Assembly (NCBI RefSeq): GCF_006542665.1
Contig: NZ_AP019735.1
Coordinates: forward strand, 1,612,001-1,676,000
DNA length: 64,000 bases
From: Alistipes communis
Lineage (GTDB): Bacteria > Bacteroidota > Bacteroidia > Bacteroidales > Rikenellaceae
Direction of reading: 5' to 3'
This document shows, in pieces, positions 1-7,269 of the stretch (its first letter is position 1; every line of letters starts with the position of its first letter). The notes below the pieces were generated by a model. It was not told the origin of the DNA. It made no database searches and saw only the letters and a list, made by a program, of their open reading frames with translations. The translations under genes and the position numbers were made by a program.

Positions 1-1
1 C

Positions 2-586
2 TTCACGGCCGCCGTGGGCGACCGTTCGGTCGAGATCGACACGCGCCGGATGCGTATCGGCGGGCTGCACAACGCCTACAACGCCATGGCTGCCGCACTG
101 GCCGCGCTCGCGGCCGGCGTCGCGCCCGACCGTATCCGCCGTTCGATTTACGCTTTCGCGCCGGTCGAGCACCGTCTCGAACCCGTGCGCGAAACGGACG
201 GCGTGTTGTGGATCAACGATTCGAAGGCGACCAACGTCGATTCGGTGTGGTATGCGCTCGAAAGCATGAAACGTCCCGTGGTGTGGATCGCCGGCGGCAC
301 CGACAAGGGCAACGACTACGAACCGCTCAAAGCCTTCGCCCGCGAGAAGGTGCATACGCTCGTCTGCATGGGTGTCGACAACCGCAAGCTCGTCGAGTCC
401 TTCACGGGCGTCGTGCCGGAGGTGATCTCCACGGCGTCGCTGGACGAGGCGATGGAGGCTGCCCGCCGTGCGGCGCGTCCGGGCGACGCCGTGCTGCTGT
501 CGCCCGCCTGCGCCTCGTTCGATCTGTTCCGCAACTACGAACAGCGCGGCGAGCTGTTCAAAAAATGGGTCGGCGAACACTGCTGA
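2..586 (+). CDS. murD: UDP-N-acetylmuramoylalanine--D-glutamate ligase, C-terminal part (5' end outside window)
   Basis: MurD adds D-glutamate to UDP-MurNAc-L-alanine in the cytoplasm, a step of peptidoglycan precursor synthesis. Only the last 194 codons are present; the frame is open from base 2, so the start lies upstream. Visible Mur-ligase marks are GLHNAYNAMAAA (end of the central ATPase domain), the EHRLEPV segment, and WINDSKATNVDS followed by VWIAGGTDKG, the C-terminal domain signature of MurD. ftsW follows after 66 bases on the same strand, the usual dcw cluster order. Identification is firm; the missing N-terminal domain and P-loop are cut by the window edge and are not evidence of a broken gene. 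Confidence 0.95.
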   Translation, partial: FTAAVGDRSVEIDTRRMRIGGLHNAYNAMAAALAALAAGVAPDRIRRSIYAFAPVEHRLEPVRETDGVLWINDSKATNVDSVWYALESMKRPVVWIAGGTDKGNDYEPLKAFAREKVHTLVCMGVDNRKLVESFTGVVPEVISTASLDEAMEAARRAARPGDAVLLSPACASFDLFRNYEQRGELFKKWVGEHC

Positions 587-652
587 CCCTTCCGATGACG
601 AGTCCGTGCGGTGCGGGAAGACCCGTCGCACGGCGCTAACGACGACTGAACA

Positions 653-1936
653 ATGAAAGAGACCCGATCTTCCGAAACTGCATCCTCCGCGCCGCAGAGC
701 GGCCTGCGGGCGCTGGTCGGCTCGGTGTTTACCGGCGACCGCGTCCTGTGGATCATCATTGCGGCGCTGGCCGTCATTTCGGTGCTGGTGGTCTACTCGT
801 CGACGGCCAAAATGGCCTACGACGCCCATACGGCGCGTTCGACGGCGCATTTCCTGCGTCAGCAGGTGGGGATTCTGATCCTCTGCGTCCCGATCATCGT
901 CATCGTCCACAAGATCAACTGCCGCGTCTACAACCGGCTGGCGCAGCCGGTCTATGTGCTGAGTCTGCTGCTTACGCTGGCCGTCTACTTCATCGGCGCC
1001 ACGACCAACGGCGCCGCGCGGTGGATTCCCGTCGCGGGATTCCAGTTCCAGCCCTCCGAGGCATTGAAGGTCGCCACGATCCTGCTGCTGGCACGCCGCC
1101 TTTCGTCGTGCCAGAGCAAGATCGACCGCATCCGGATCGTCCCGTCGCTCAACCCCTTCCGGTGGGGGCGGCCCGCGCAGCGCAAGATCTGGCGCGAGGG
1201 GACGAGGCCCATCCTGCTGCCCGTCGTGCTGTCGTGTGCGGTGATCTTTCCGGCGCATACGTCGTCGGCGATGCTGGTCTTTCTGACCTCGCTGGTGATG
1301 ATGCTCATCGGGCGCGTGCGGGTGAGCGAGCTGGTGCGGCTCGTGGGGCTGGCCTGCGCTGCCCTGCTGCTGGCGGGGTTGCTCAATCTGGGCCGCAGCG
1401 AGACGGCGGGCGGGCGCGTGAGTACGTGGATCGACCTGTGGACGTCGTCGCAGACCGAGAAACCGATCGACCGGCTCACCGACACCGAACGTTCGATGAT
1501 CGCCATCCACAACGGCGGACTGCTGGGCGAGGGGGCGGGCCAGAGCGCCATGCGCGTGGAGATGATCCATCCCGAAAGCGACTACGCCTACGCCTTTTTC
1601 GTCGAGGAGTACGGGATCATCCTGGCCGGTATCCTGCTGATGCTCTACCTGTGGATCTTCTTCCGCGCCCGCGAAATCTTCGTGCGCTGCGGCACCGCCT
1701 TTCCGGGACTGCTGGTCTTGGGGCTTGCGCTCATGATTACCTGTCAGGCGCTGCTGCACGTCATGGTGACGGTCAACCTGATGCCCGAGACGGGACAGAC
1801 GCTGCCGCTCATCTCGCGCGGCGGCTCGTCGGTGCTCTTCACGGTCATCGCATTGGGGATGATCCTGAGCGTCAGCCGCCAGAACGACGAACATTCGCAC
1901 GATACGCCCCGCTCCGAGTCGATTTATGAAAAGTAG
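653..1936 (+). CDS. ftsW: Septal peptidoglycan glycosyltransferase FtsW (SEDS family)
   Basis: FtsW polymerises glycan strands from lipid II at the division septum together with a class B penicillin-binding protein. The 427-residue product has a short polar N-terminus and about ten hydrophobic segments. Marks seen are FQPSEALK (around residue 135), the AHTSSAMLVF segment, and the C-terminal signature NLMPETGQTLPLISRGGSS near residues 375-393, which is typical of SEDS proteins. RodA is the main alternative; position directly behind murD favours FtsW. The stop overlaps the next gene by 11 bases, suggesting translational coupling. In Bacteroides the next gene is commonly murG; here it is an acyltransferase instead. 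Confidence 0.93.
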   Translation: MKETRSSETASSAPQSGLRALVGSVFTGDRVLWIIIAALAVISVLVVYSSTAKMAYDAHTARSTAHFLRQQVGILILCVPIIVIVHKINCRVYNRLAQPVYVLSLLLTLAVYFIGATTNGAARWIPVAGFQFQPSEALKVATILLLARRLSSCQSKIDRIRIVPSLNPFRWGRPAQRKIWREGTRPILLPVVLSCAVIFPAHTSSAMLVFLTSLVMMLIGRVRVSELVRLVGLACAALLLAGLLNLGRSETAGGRVSTWIDLWTSSQTEKPIDRLTDTERSMIAIHNGGLLGEGAGQSAMRVEMIHPESDYAYAFFVEEYGIILAGILLMLYLWIFFRAREIFVRCGTAFPGLLVLGLALMITCQALLHVMVTVNLMPETGQTLPLISRGGSSVLFTVIALGMILSVSRQNDEHSHDTPRSESIYEK

Positions 1937-2960
1937 TCCGATCCCGACGTCCCGACCGGCGGATCGTCTCCCGCGCGACCGTCGGATCGATCTCTGCTAC
2001 GTGATCGGGATCCTGCTGGTCGTAGCGGGCCATTCGGGAGTGGATTCCCGTTTCGCTTCGACGGCGCTGTTCCGCTGGATCTACGCCTTCCACATGCCGC
2101 TCTTCTTCGCCCTTTCGGGCTATCTGTTCCGTTACGGCGGAGGGAGCGGACAGGTCGGTGCGGGGACTTTCGCACGCCGCCGTGCGCTGCGGCTGCTGTT
2201 GCCGCTTGTCGTGTGGACGACGCTCGTATTCATCCCCAAGGGGCTGTTGAGCGCCTATGCCATGCGGCCGTCGGAGTTGAGTTTTTCAGCCTATCTGCAC
2301 GCCTTTCTCTATCCGGCCGACAATCCGATCCGTCCCTTCTGGTTTCTGGAAGTGCTGTTCGAGGTGAGTCTTGCGGGATATGCCGTCGACCGGATCGTCC
2401 GCAGCCGGCCGGCTGCGCTCGCCGCGGTTGCGGGGACGTGCATCGCCGCCAACCGGCTGATCGCCCCGACGGGCGGCGAGCTGCTGATGCTGCCCGACGT
2501 ACTGTGGTATACCGGCTTTTTCCTGCTGGGAGCCGTCGCCTGCGACGGCCGCACGTGGCTGTGGCCGCGGCTGGCCCGCCCCTCGTCGCTCGTTTTCTGG
2601 GGTGCGGCGTCGCTCGTGACGCTTCGGTTCCCGTCGCACGCCGCCGCACCGTTCTATGCGGCGGCGGGCATCCTTTTCGTCGCCTCGTGTGCGGCGCTGG
2701 CTGTCGACCGCAGGCTGCGCCTGCCGCTCGCGGACGATCTGCGCAGGTATACCTTTACGGTCTACCTGCTCCACGTGCTGCCTGTCGGCCTCCTGCGCGG
2801 CCTGCTCTATCCCCGTCTGGCGGTCGATCCCGCCCTCTTTTCGGCGCTGCTCTTCCTGTCGGGCGTCCTCATTCCCTGGGCCGTGGGACGCATGGCGCGG
2901 CGGTGGATACCCTCCTTCACGGCGGGAGGCCGTCTGTCGCTCCGCCTGCTGGGTTTATAG
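1926..2960 (+). CDS. Membrane acyltransferase, acyltransferase-3 family
   Basis: This 344-residue multi-pass membrane protein looks like the acyltransferase-3 family, whose members transfer acyl groups such as acetyl to sugars of surface polysaccharides or to peptidoglycan. The N-terminus reads RIDLCYVIGILLVVAGHSG, placing the conserved active-site histidine at residue 36, followed by FHMPLFFALSGYLF, a family hallmark. About ten hydrophobic helices follow, with Arg/Leu-rich loops. It overlaps ftsW by 11 bases and converges on the next gene with a 6-base overlap. The exact acceptor cannot be told from sequence. Placement beside ftsW makes peptidoglycan or another envelope glycan a reasonable but unproven target. 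Confidence 0.85.
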   Translation: MKSSPIPTSRPADRLPRDRRIDLCYVIGILLVVAGHSGVDSRFASTALFRWIYAFHMPLFFALSGYLFRYGGGSGQVGAGTFARRRALRLLLPLVVWTTLVFIPKGLLSAYAMRPSELSFSAYLHAFLYPADNPIRPFWFLEVLFEVSLAGYAVDRIVRSRPAALAAVAGTCIAANRLIAPTGGELLMLPDVLWYTGFFLLGAVACDGRTWLWPRLARPSSLVFWGAASLVTLRFPSHAAAPFYAAAGILFVASCAALAVDRRLRLPLADDLRRYTFTVYLLHVLPVGLLRGLLYPRLAVDPALFSALLFLSGVLIPWAVGRMARRWIPSFTAGGRLSLRLLGL

Positions 2961-3965
2961 GATCCAGCGGCTCAGCAGATAGCCTCCGCCCAGCAGCCAC
3001 AGGTAGAGCAGTCCGGCGAGGAGGAAGGGTTTCGCGCCGGCGCGTTTGAACTTTTCGATGCTGGTCTCCGCCCCCAGCGCTGTCATGGCCATCGTCAGCA
3101 GGAAGGTGTCGAACGAATTGATTCCCGCCACCGCCGCCTCGGGCAGCAGGTCGAGCGAATTGAATCCGATGACGGCCAGGAATCCGAACGCGAACCACGG
3201 GATCGTGACCTTCGCGCGGCCCGCACCGCCCTTCGTGCGGCGGGCGAGCAGCAGGCTCATGACCAGCAGTACCGGCGCCAGCATCATCACGCGGATCATC
3301 TTGACGATGACCGCGCCGTCGGCGATTTCGGCGCCCATGGCATTGCCCGCCCCGACGACGTGGGCCACCTCGTGCAGCGTCGCACCCGTGTAAAGGCCCA
3401 TCTGTTCGGGCGTCAGGCCGAGAATGCCGGCGCGCCACAGCGCCGGATAGAGGAACATCGAGACCGTACCGAAGATCACTACGGTCGAGACCGCCACTGC
3501 CGTCTTGTGCGGCGCGGCCTTCACGACGGGTTCGGCGCCCAGCACGGCCGCCGCGCCGCAAATGGCGCTGCCCGTCGAGGTCAGCAGCGCCAGGTCGCGG
3601 TCCATTTTCAGCGCACGGCCCAGCAATACGCCCAGCAGGAGCGTCCCCGCGACCACCGCTGCGTCGATGCCGATGGCCGGCGCGCCGATGGCCGCCACGC
3701 TCTGGAAGGTCAGGCGGAATCCGTAGAGCACGATGCCCGCGCGCAGCAGTTGTTTCGAACAGAACAGGATGCCCGGCACCCACGTTTCGGGCAGATGGTT
3801 GCGCAGGCTGTTGGCATAGAGCATTCCGAGCAGAATGCCCAGAATGAGCGGGCTGAACGAGAGACTGCGTGCCGGCTGCGTGTCGGCCAGATAGAACGCT
3901 GCGCACGAGAAGAGTGCGATGAGCAGGATGCCGTGGAGGATGTTTCCGTGTTTTTCAGAGAACAT
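2955..3965 (-). CDS. YeiH/YadS-type putative sulfate exporter family protein (UPF0324)
   Basis: A 336-residue polytopic membrane protein of the YeiH (UPF0324) family, often annotated as a putative sulfate exporter; the true substrate of most members is unknown. About ten transmembrane segments are visible, with the family motifs PLILGILLGMLYANSLR near the N-terminus, TSTGSAICGAAAVLGAEPV in the middle and ATLHEVAHVVGAGNAMG. The frame stays open upstream to 4208, but that extension is polar, Arg-rich and unlike the family; the start at 3965 (MFSEKHG) immediately precedes the first hydrophobic helix. A promoter-like TACATTTG on this strand at 4206-4213 would give a leader of about 235 bases. Confidence 0.85.
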   Translation of the reverse strand: MFSEKHGNILHGILLIALFSCAAFYLADTQPARSLSFSPLILGILLGMLYANSLRNHLPETWVPGILFCSKQLLRAGIVLYGFRLTFQSVAAIGAPAIGIDAAVVAGTLLLGVLLGRALKMDRDLALLTSTGSAICGAAAVLGAEPVVKAAPHKTAVAVSTVVIFGTVSMFLYPALWRAGILGLTPEQMGLYTGATLHEVAHVVGAGNAMGAEIADGAVIVKMIRVMMLAPVLLVMSLLLARRTKGGAGRAKVTIPWFAFGFLAVIGFNSLDLLPEAAVAGINSFDTFLLTMAMTALGAETSIEKFKRAGAKPFLLAGLLYLWLLGGGYLLSRWIL

Positions 3966-4205
3966 AGTCTTTCGTGTATGAGTTCGACGTTGCGATTCGG
4001 TCCGCCTGCGGGATCGGTCGAAGAGGAGATGCGGCGGACTCCTGTTCCGACGTTCTGCCTGCGTCGGATTTCCAGTCGCCGATCCTGCGCAGTCGTCTTC
4101 CGGCGCGGCGGGTTCCGTCCGGAGAGGATCTCTTCGCCGCTCTCTTTTGCGGAAAAGCGGCCCAAAGATACGACATCCGTCGCAGAAACGGGGCGATTTT
4201 TCGAA

Positions 4206-4252
4206 CAAATGTAAAGAAAGTGTACATTAATTGAAAAAAAGTATTACTTTTG
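4206..4252. promoter_or_regulatory. Divergent Bacteroidota -7 boxes for yeiH-like gene and mdh
   Basis: The 329-base gap between the yeiH-like gene and mdh holds TACATTTG on the minus strand (4206-4213) and TACTTTTG on the plus strand (4245-4252), both fitting TAnnTTTG. Neither has a good -33 TTTG at the usual spacing; a TTG lies at 4231-4233, too close to the plus-strand box. From 4214 on, the gap is AT-rich, as expected of promoters here. The part from 3966 to 4205 is GC-rich and would be the leader of the minus-strand gene; I see no gene in it. Confidence 0.55.
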
Positions 4253-4294
4253 TGGTGCGATCACTGTTAATTCACTAACAATAATATTGTAGCT

Positions 4295-5287
4295 ATGGCT
4301 TTTCTGACAAACGAAAAATTGACGATCGTCGGCGCTGCCGGCATGATCGGCTCGAACATGGCGCAGACCGCCCTGATGATGGGTCTGACCTCCAATCTCT
4401 GCCTGTACGATGTCTTTTCTCCGGAGGGTGTGGCCGAGGAGATGCGCCAGTGCGGTTTCGACGGCGTGAACATCACGGCGACGACCGACGTGAAGGAGGC
4501 TTTCACCGACGCGAAGTATATCATCTCTTCGGGCGGCGCACCGCGCAAGGCCGGCATGACGCGCGAGGATCTGCTCAAAGGCAACTGCGAGATCGCAGAG
4601 CAGCTGGGTAAGGACATCAAGACCTATTGCCCCGATGTGAAGCACGTGGTGATTATCTTCAACCCGGCCGACCTGACGGGTCTGGTGACGCTGCTCTACT
4701 CCGGTCTGAAACCTTCGCAGGTGACGACGCTCGCGGCGCTCGACTCGACGCGTTTGCAGAGTGCGCTGGCCAAGAAGTTCGGCGTGATGCAGAACCAGAT
4801 CACGGGTTGCGCCACCTATGGCGGCCACGGCGAGCAGATGGCCGTGTTCGGCAGCGCCGTGAAGGTTGCCGGCAAGCCGCTGAGCGAGATTATCGGTACG
4901 GCGGAGTTCCCCGTCGAGGAGTGGAAGCAGATGCAGCAGGACGTGACGAAGGGCGGTGCCAAGATCATCGAGCTGCGCGGCCGTTCGTCGTTCCAGAGCC
5001 CGTCCTACCTCTCGGTCGAGATGATCCGTTCGGCCATGGGCGGCGAGGCGTTCCGCTGGCCGGCCGGCACGTTCGTCAACAACGAGAAGTACAAGTGCAT
5101 CATGATGGCCATGAAGACCACGCTCGACGCTACGGGTTGCCACTTCGAGGTTCCGACGGGTACGGCCGACGAGGTCGCCAGCCTCGACGCCAGCTACGAG
5201 CACCTCTGCAAGATGCGCGACGAGCTCGTCACGCTCAATATCGTGCCGCCCGTATCGGAGTGGTCGAAGATCAATCCCAATCTCTGA
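4295..5287 (+). CDS. mdh: Malate dehydrogenase
   Basis: NAD-dependent interconversion of malate and oxaloacetate, used in Bacteroidales in the reductive branch from oxaloacetate to fumarate and succinate. The 330-residue protein starts with a Rossmann fold: TIVGAAGMIGSNMAQTA (residues 10-26), a GxxGxxG-type nucleotide loop, with the NAD-ribose acidic residue in LYDVFSP. Substrate and catalytic marks are IISSGGAPRKAGMTRED (mobile loop arginines), FNPADLTG, LDSTRLQ and the active-site histidine in TYGGHGEQMAVFG near residue 178. It stands alone with its own promoter box and a strong terminator. Related lactate dehydrogenases are a lesser alternative; the sequence matches the Bacteroidales malate dehydrogenase type I recognise. 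Confidence 0.92.
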   Translation: MAFLTNEKLTIVGAAGMIGSNMAQTALMMGLTSNLCLYDVFSPEGVAEEMRQCGFDGVNITATTDVKEAFTDAKYIISSGGAPRKAGMTREDLLKGNCEIAEQLGKDIKTYCPDVKHVVIIFNPADLTGLVTLLYSGLKPSQVTTLAALDSTRLQSALAKKFGVMQNQITGCATYGGHGEQMAVFGSAVKVAGKPLSEIIGTAEFPVEEWKQMQQDVTKGGAKIIELRGRSSFQSPSYLSVEMIRSAMGGEAFRWPAGTFVNNEKYKCIMMAMKTTLDATGCHFEVPTGTADEVASLDASYEHLCKMRDELVTLNIVPPVSEWSKINPNL

Positions 5288-5360
5288 TCGGAGGAGCGGA
5301 CGGATTTATCCGTAAGGCATTACGGAGTCGGTTCTCTTCGAGAACAAGTGTATTTATTGC

Positions 5361-5407
5361 ATCTCGATCTACAATTTTTGTAGGTCGAGATGTTTTTTAT
5401 TTTTTTG
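5361..5407 (+). terminator. Rho-independent terminator of mdh
   Basis: ATCTCGATCTACA (5361-5373) pairs with TGTAGGTCGAGAT with a single G-U wobble, the loop is A/T-rich, and a T-rich tail (ttttttattttttt) follows. It lies about 75 bases after the mdh stop. Confidence 0.9.
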
Positions 5408-5712
5408 CAAAGTCTTGGTATACAGTATATTTGTTGTGTTTGTTACAAGGGTTAGATGCTATTAAAGGCATGTATTATTTGATAAAGTTAGTTTAACAGG
5501 AGAGTAGTGTTATAATATGAAAGTATAAACTCTCGTTTTTTTATGTATGTGTTTGTGTTTATTGTTGAATAATTCTAAATTAAAAGCAAATGATAAAATA
5601 TTTAAAATATTATTAAAAATATTTTTGAATTATGTAACAGATTTCCTATATTTGCGAAACGATGTTTATGGCGCCTCTCTTACATCGAAGTAATTTTAAA
5701 CACAGAAAAATT
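5408..5712 (+). promoter_or_regulatory. AT-rich intergenic region with a consensus Bacteroidota promoter (5624-5654)
   Basis: This spacer is very AT-rich compared with the rest of the window and I see no gene in it. TTTG at 5624-5627, exactly 19 bases, then TATATTTG at 5647-5654 is a perfect fit to the TTTG-N19-TAnnTTTG promoter. The start codon of the AT-rich lipoprotein gene follows at 5713, giving a leader of roughly 50-55 bases. Confidence 0.75.
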
Positions 5713-6744
5713 ATGAAAAAAATTCTCTCTCTCGGATCAGTCGTATTTATATTGACTGTTTTCTTTATTGTTTCATGTTCTTCTAATGAAGGTGGTGTAA
5801 ATGTAGATCGTATCGATTCTCAAGATGCAATATGCGAACAGGTTGGCGTGGATCATAATCAAATGGTTGAATATATATTTGACCGGATTTTGACACAAAC
5901 GAGTGACAGTAGAAGCATTGTTATACCGGAACCAGATCCAAACGATCCTATTGGCCCTATCAAACCAATTAAGCCAATTCGTTTTGAACTTGAGGCATTA
6001 GAAGCAATAAATTGTTTGGCAATTCCGGCAAAAGAAAAAGTTGAAATTAGAAACTATTTGATTAAATCATGTGATTCAGTTCGTATGGGATTAATTGATA
6101 CTACTAATACTTTCTCGCCATCACTTACTTATCGTTTAAGAGAAGCTGAGATTTGTCAGATGTTTAATGATGATGACTTTGATTTAGTTTCTTTGAATCA
6201 TCGACTTAACGATATAAGGGTCTCAGTAGAGAAAATGCAAAATAAAACAGAGCGCCAAATATTGTTAATGGGTTTATCTATCGCAGAGAATACATTTCAA
6301 TATTGGCATGCGAACTTCGATCGAATTTGCGACTCTTTAGGAGTAGTAATACCTCCTCTTGTAACCAAACCTTTTTCGAACTCTTCAGTGTCATTAAATT
6401 GTTCTATGACAAGAGGTTGGTTGGGCCTTAATTGGAAACAGGCCGGTACAGAAGATTTCAAAGCAGGAATAGGGGCTGCTATCGGTTATTTTGGGCGTGG
6501 CTTTTGGTGTGGAGGACCTTTGGCATGGAAAGCAGGAGCAGCTATTGTGGCAGGTACAGCTGCGGTTGCATCCGTTTCAGATTTAATAACTCAATTAGCA
6601 CTTGGTTCAGGTTATTCTGTATCTCTTATTAACGAATTTGTAAATTATACTTATAAAGATACTTATGACATAGCTTTTAGTGAGTTCCTTGGAAATAGTT
6701 TAGTTGTGTCGAAGCCTTTCGTTTTGGAGATCGAACCGAATTAA
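5713..6744 (+). CDS. AT-rich hypothetical lipoprotein with a glycine-rich hydrophobic C-terminal segment
   Basis: I do not recognise a family. The start at 5713 gives MKKILSLGSVVF, a classic lipoprotein signal with the lipidated cysteine at residue 22 (FIVSC|SSNEGG); the upstream open frame is discarded because it would bury this signal. A proline-rich linker (PEPDPNDPIGPIKPIKPIR) sits near residues 75-95, followed by a helical polar region. Residues about 248-295 form a glycine/alanine-rich hydrophobic stretch with FGRGFWCGGP, reminiscent of glycine-zipper or bacteriocin-like segments, which is only a resemblance. Base composition and codon use (many AT-ending codons) are quite unlike all neighbours, a sign of recent transfer. 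It has its own consensus promoter. Confidence 0.8.
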   Translation: MKKILSLGSVVFILTVFFIVSCSSNEGGVNVDRIDSQDAICEQVGVDHNQMVEYIFDRILTQTSDSRSIVIPEPDPNDPIGPIKPIKPIRFELEALEAINCLAIPAKEKVEIRNYLIKSCDSVRMGLIDTTNTFSPSLTYRLREAEICQMFNDDDFDLVSLNHRLNDIRVSVEKMQNKTERQILLMGLSIAENTFQYWHANFDRICDSLGVVIPPLVTKPFSNSSVSLNCSMTRGWLGLNWKQAGTEDFKAGIGAAIGYFGRGFWCGGPLAWKAGAAIVAGTAAVASVSDLITQLALGSGYSVSLINEFVNYTYKDTYDIAFSEFLGNSLVVSKPFVLEIEPN

Positions 6745-6757
6745 ATATAATTCTGCT

Positions 6758-7201
6758 ATGGAGAGACCGTACAAAGTCTACGAATTTGCGTTCAATGCGT
6801 TGCTTTTTTTCTGGCTGATGACTCTTCTGCCGTCGGAATCTCAGCAGCCCGACGAACGGCTGTCGCTCGTGTGGACGATGGTCTATGCGCTGGCGGCCGC
6901 TTTCGCCTTCGGCTTCTTCAACGATGTCGTCGTGGGGCGGTGGTATCCCGAACTGAACGAGGGTGCGCAGGTGTCGCGTCCGCGCGAATCGGTGCGCAAG
7001 CCGCTGGCGCTGTTCCTGTATGTTTTCGTCGGCCTCTACTTCTTCTCGGTCCTCGCTTTTCTGAGCCGCGGGGCGGCGGACGAGCCTTTCGCGGCGGGAC
7101 GGATGAGTGTGGCGGCTCTCGTGGCGGCCGTCCTGCTGACGGCGATCTTCTACGGCATGAAGCGTCTGCTTTGCCGCCGGAGCAGAGGCCGCGAGGCATG
7201 A
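6758..7201 (+). CDS. Small membrane protein, unknown function
   Basis: A 147-residue protein with about four hydrophobic segments: FAFNALLFFWLM, AAAFAFGFFND, LALFLYVFVGLYFFSVLAFL and VAALVAAVLLTAIFYGM, ending in a positively charged tail (RRSRGREA). The start at 6758 (MERPYKVYEF) is chosen because the longer frame would overlap the upstream lipoprotein gene. GC content is back to the local norm, so the composition boundary of the AT-rich island lies within the few bases separating it from the preceding stop. No family is recognised. It converges on recJ with a strong hairpin between them. Confidence 0.7.
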   Translation: MERPYKVYEFAFNALLFFWLMTLLPSESQQPDERLSLVWTMVYALAAAFAFGFFNDVVVGRWYPELNEGAQVSRPRESVRKPLALFLYVFVGLYFFSVLAFLSRGAADEPFAAGRMSVAALVAAVLLTAIFYGMKRLLCRRSRGREA

Positions 7202-7216
7202 TTTCCTGTTAAACGA

Positions 7217-7247
7217 TCGGGGTGCGGATTCGAAATCCGCACCCCGA
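7217..7247. terminator. Palindromic hairpin between convergent genes
   Basis: TCGGGGTGCGGATT (7217-7230) and its perfect complement (7234-7247) form a 14-bp stem with a 3-base loop between the small membrane protein gene and recJ. There is no clear T-tract, so terminator function in both directions is inferred from the stem and the convergent position. Confidence 0.65.
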
Positions 7248-7269
7248 TTCGCAGCGATGCGCTTTCGCG

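Noticed and set aside
3966..4205. Riboswitch (for example SAM type) in the leader of the YeiH-like gene
   Set aside because: No conserved core of a class I know could be matched by eye.
5288..5712. tRNA or small RNA gene in the AT-rich gap after mdh
   Set aside because: No cloverleaf, no conserved T-arm or anticodon arm seen; only a terminator and a promoter.
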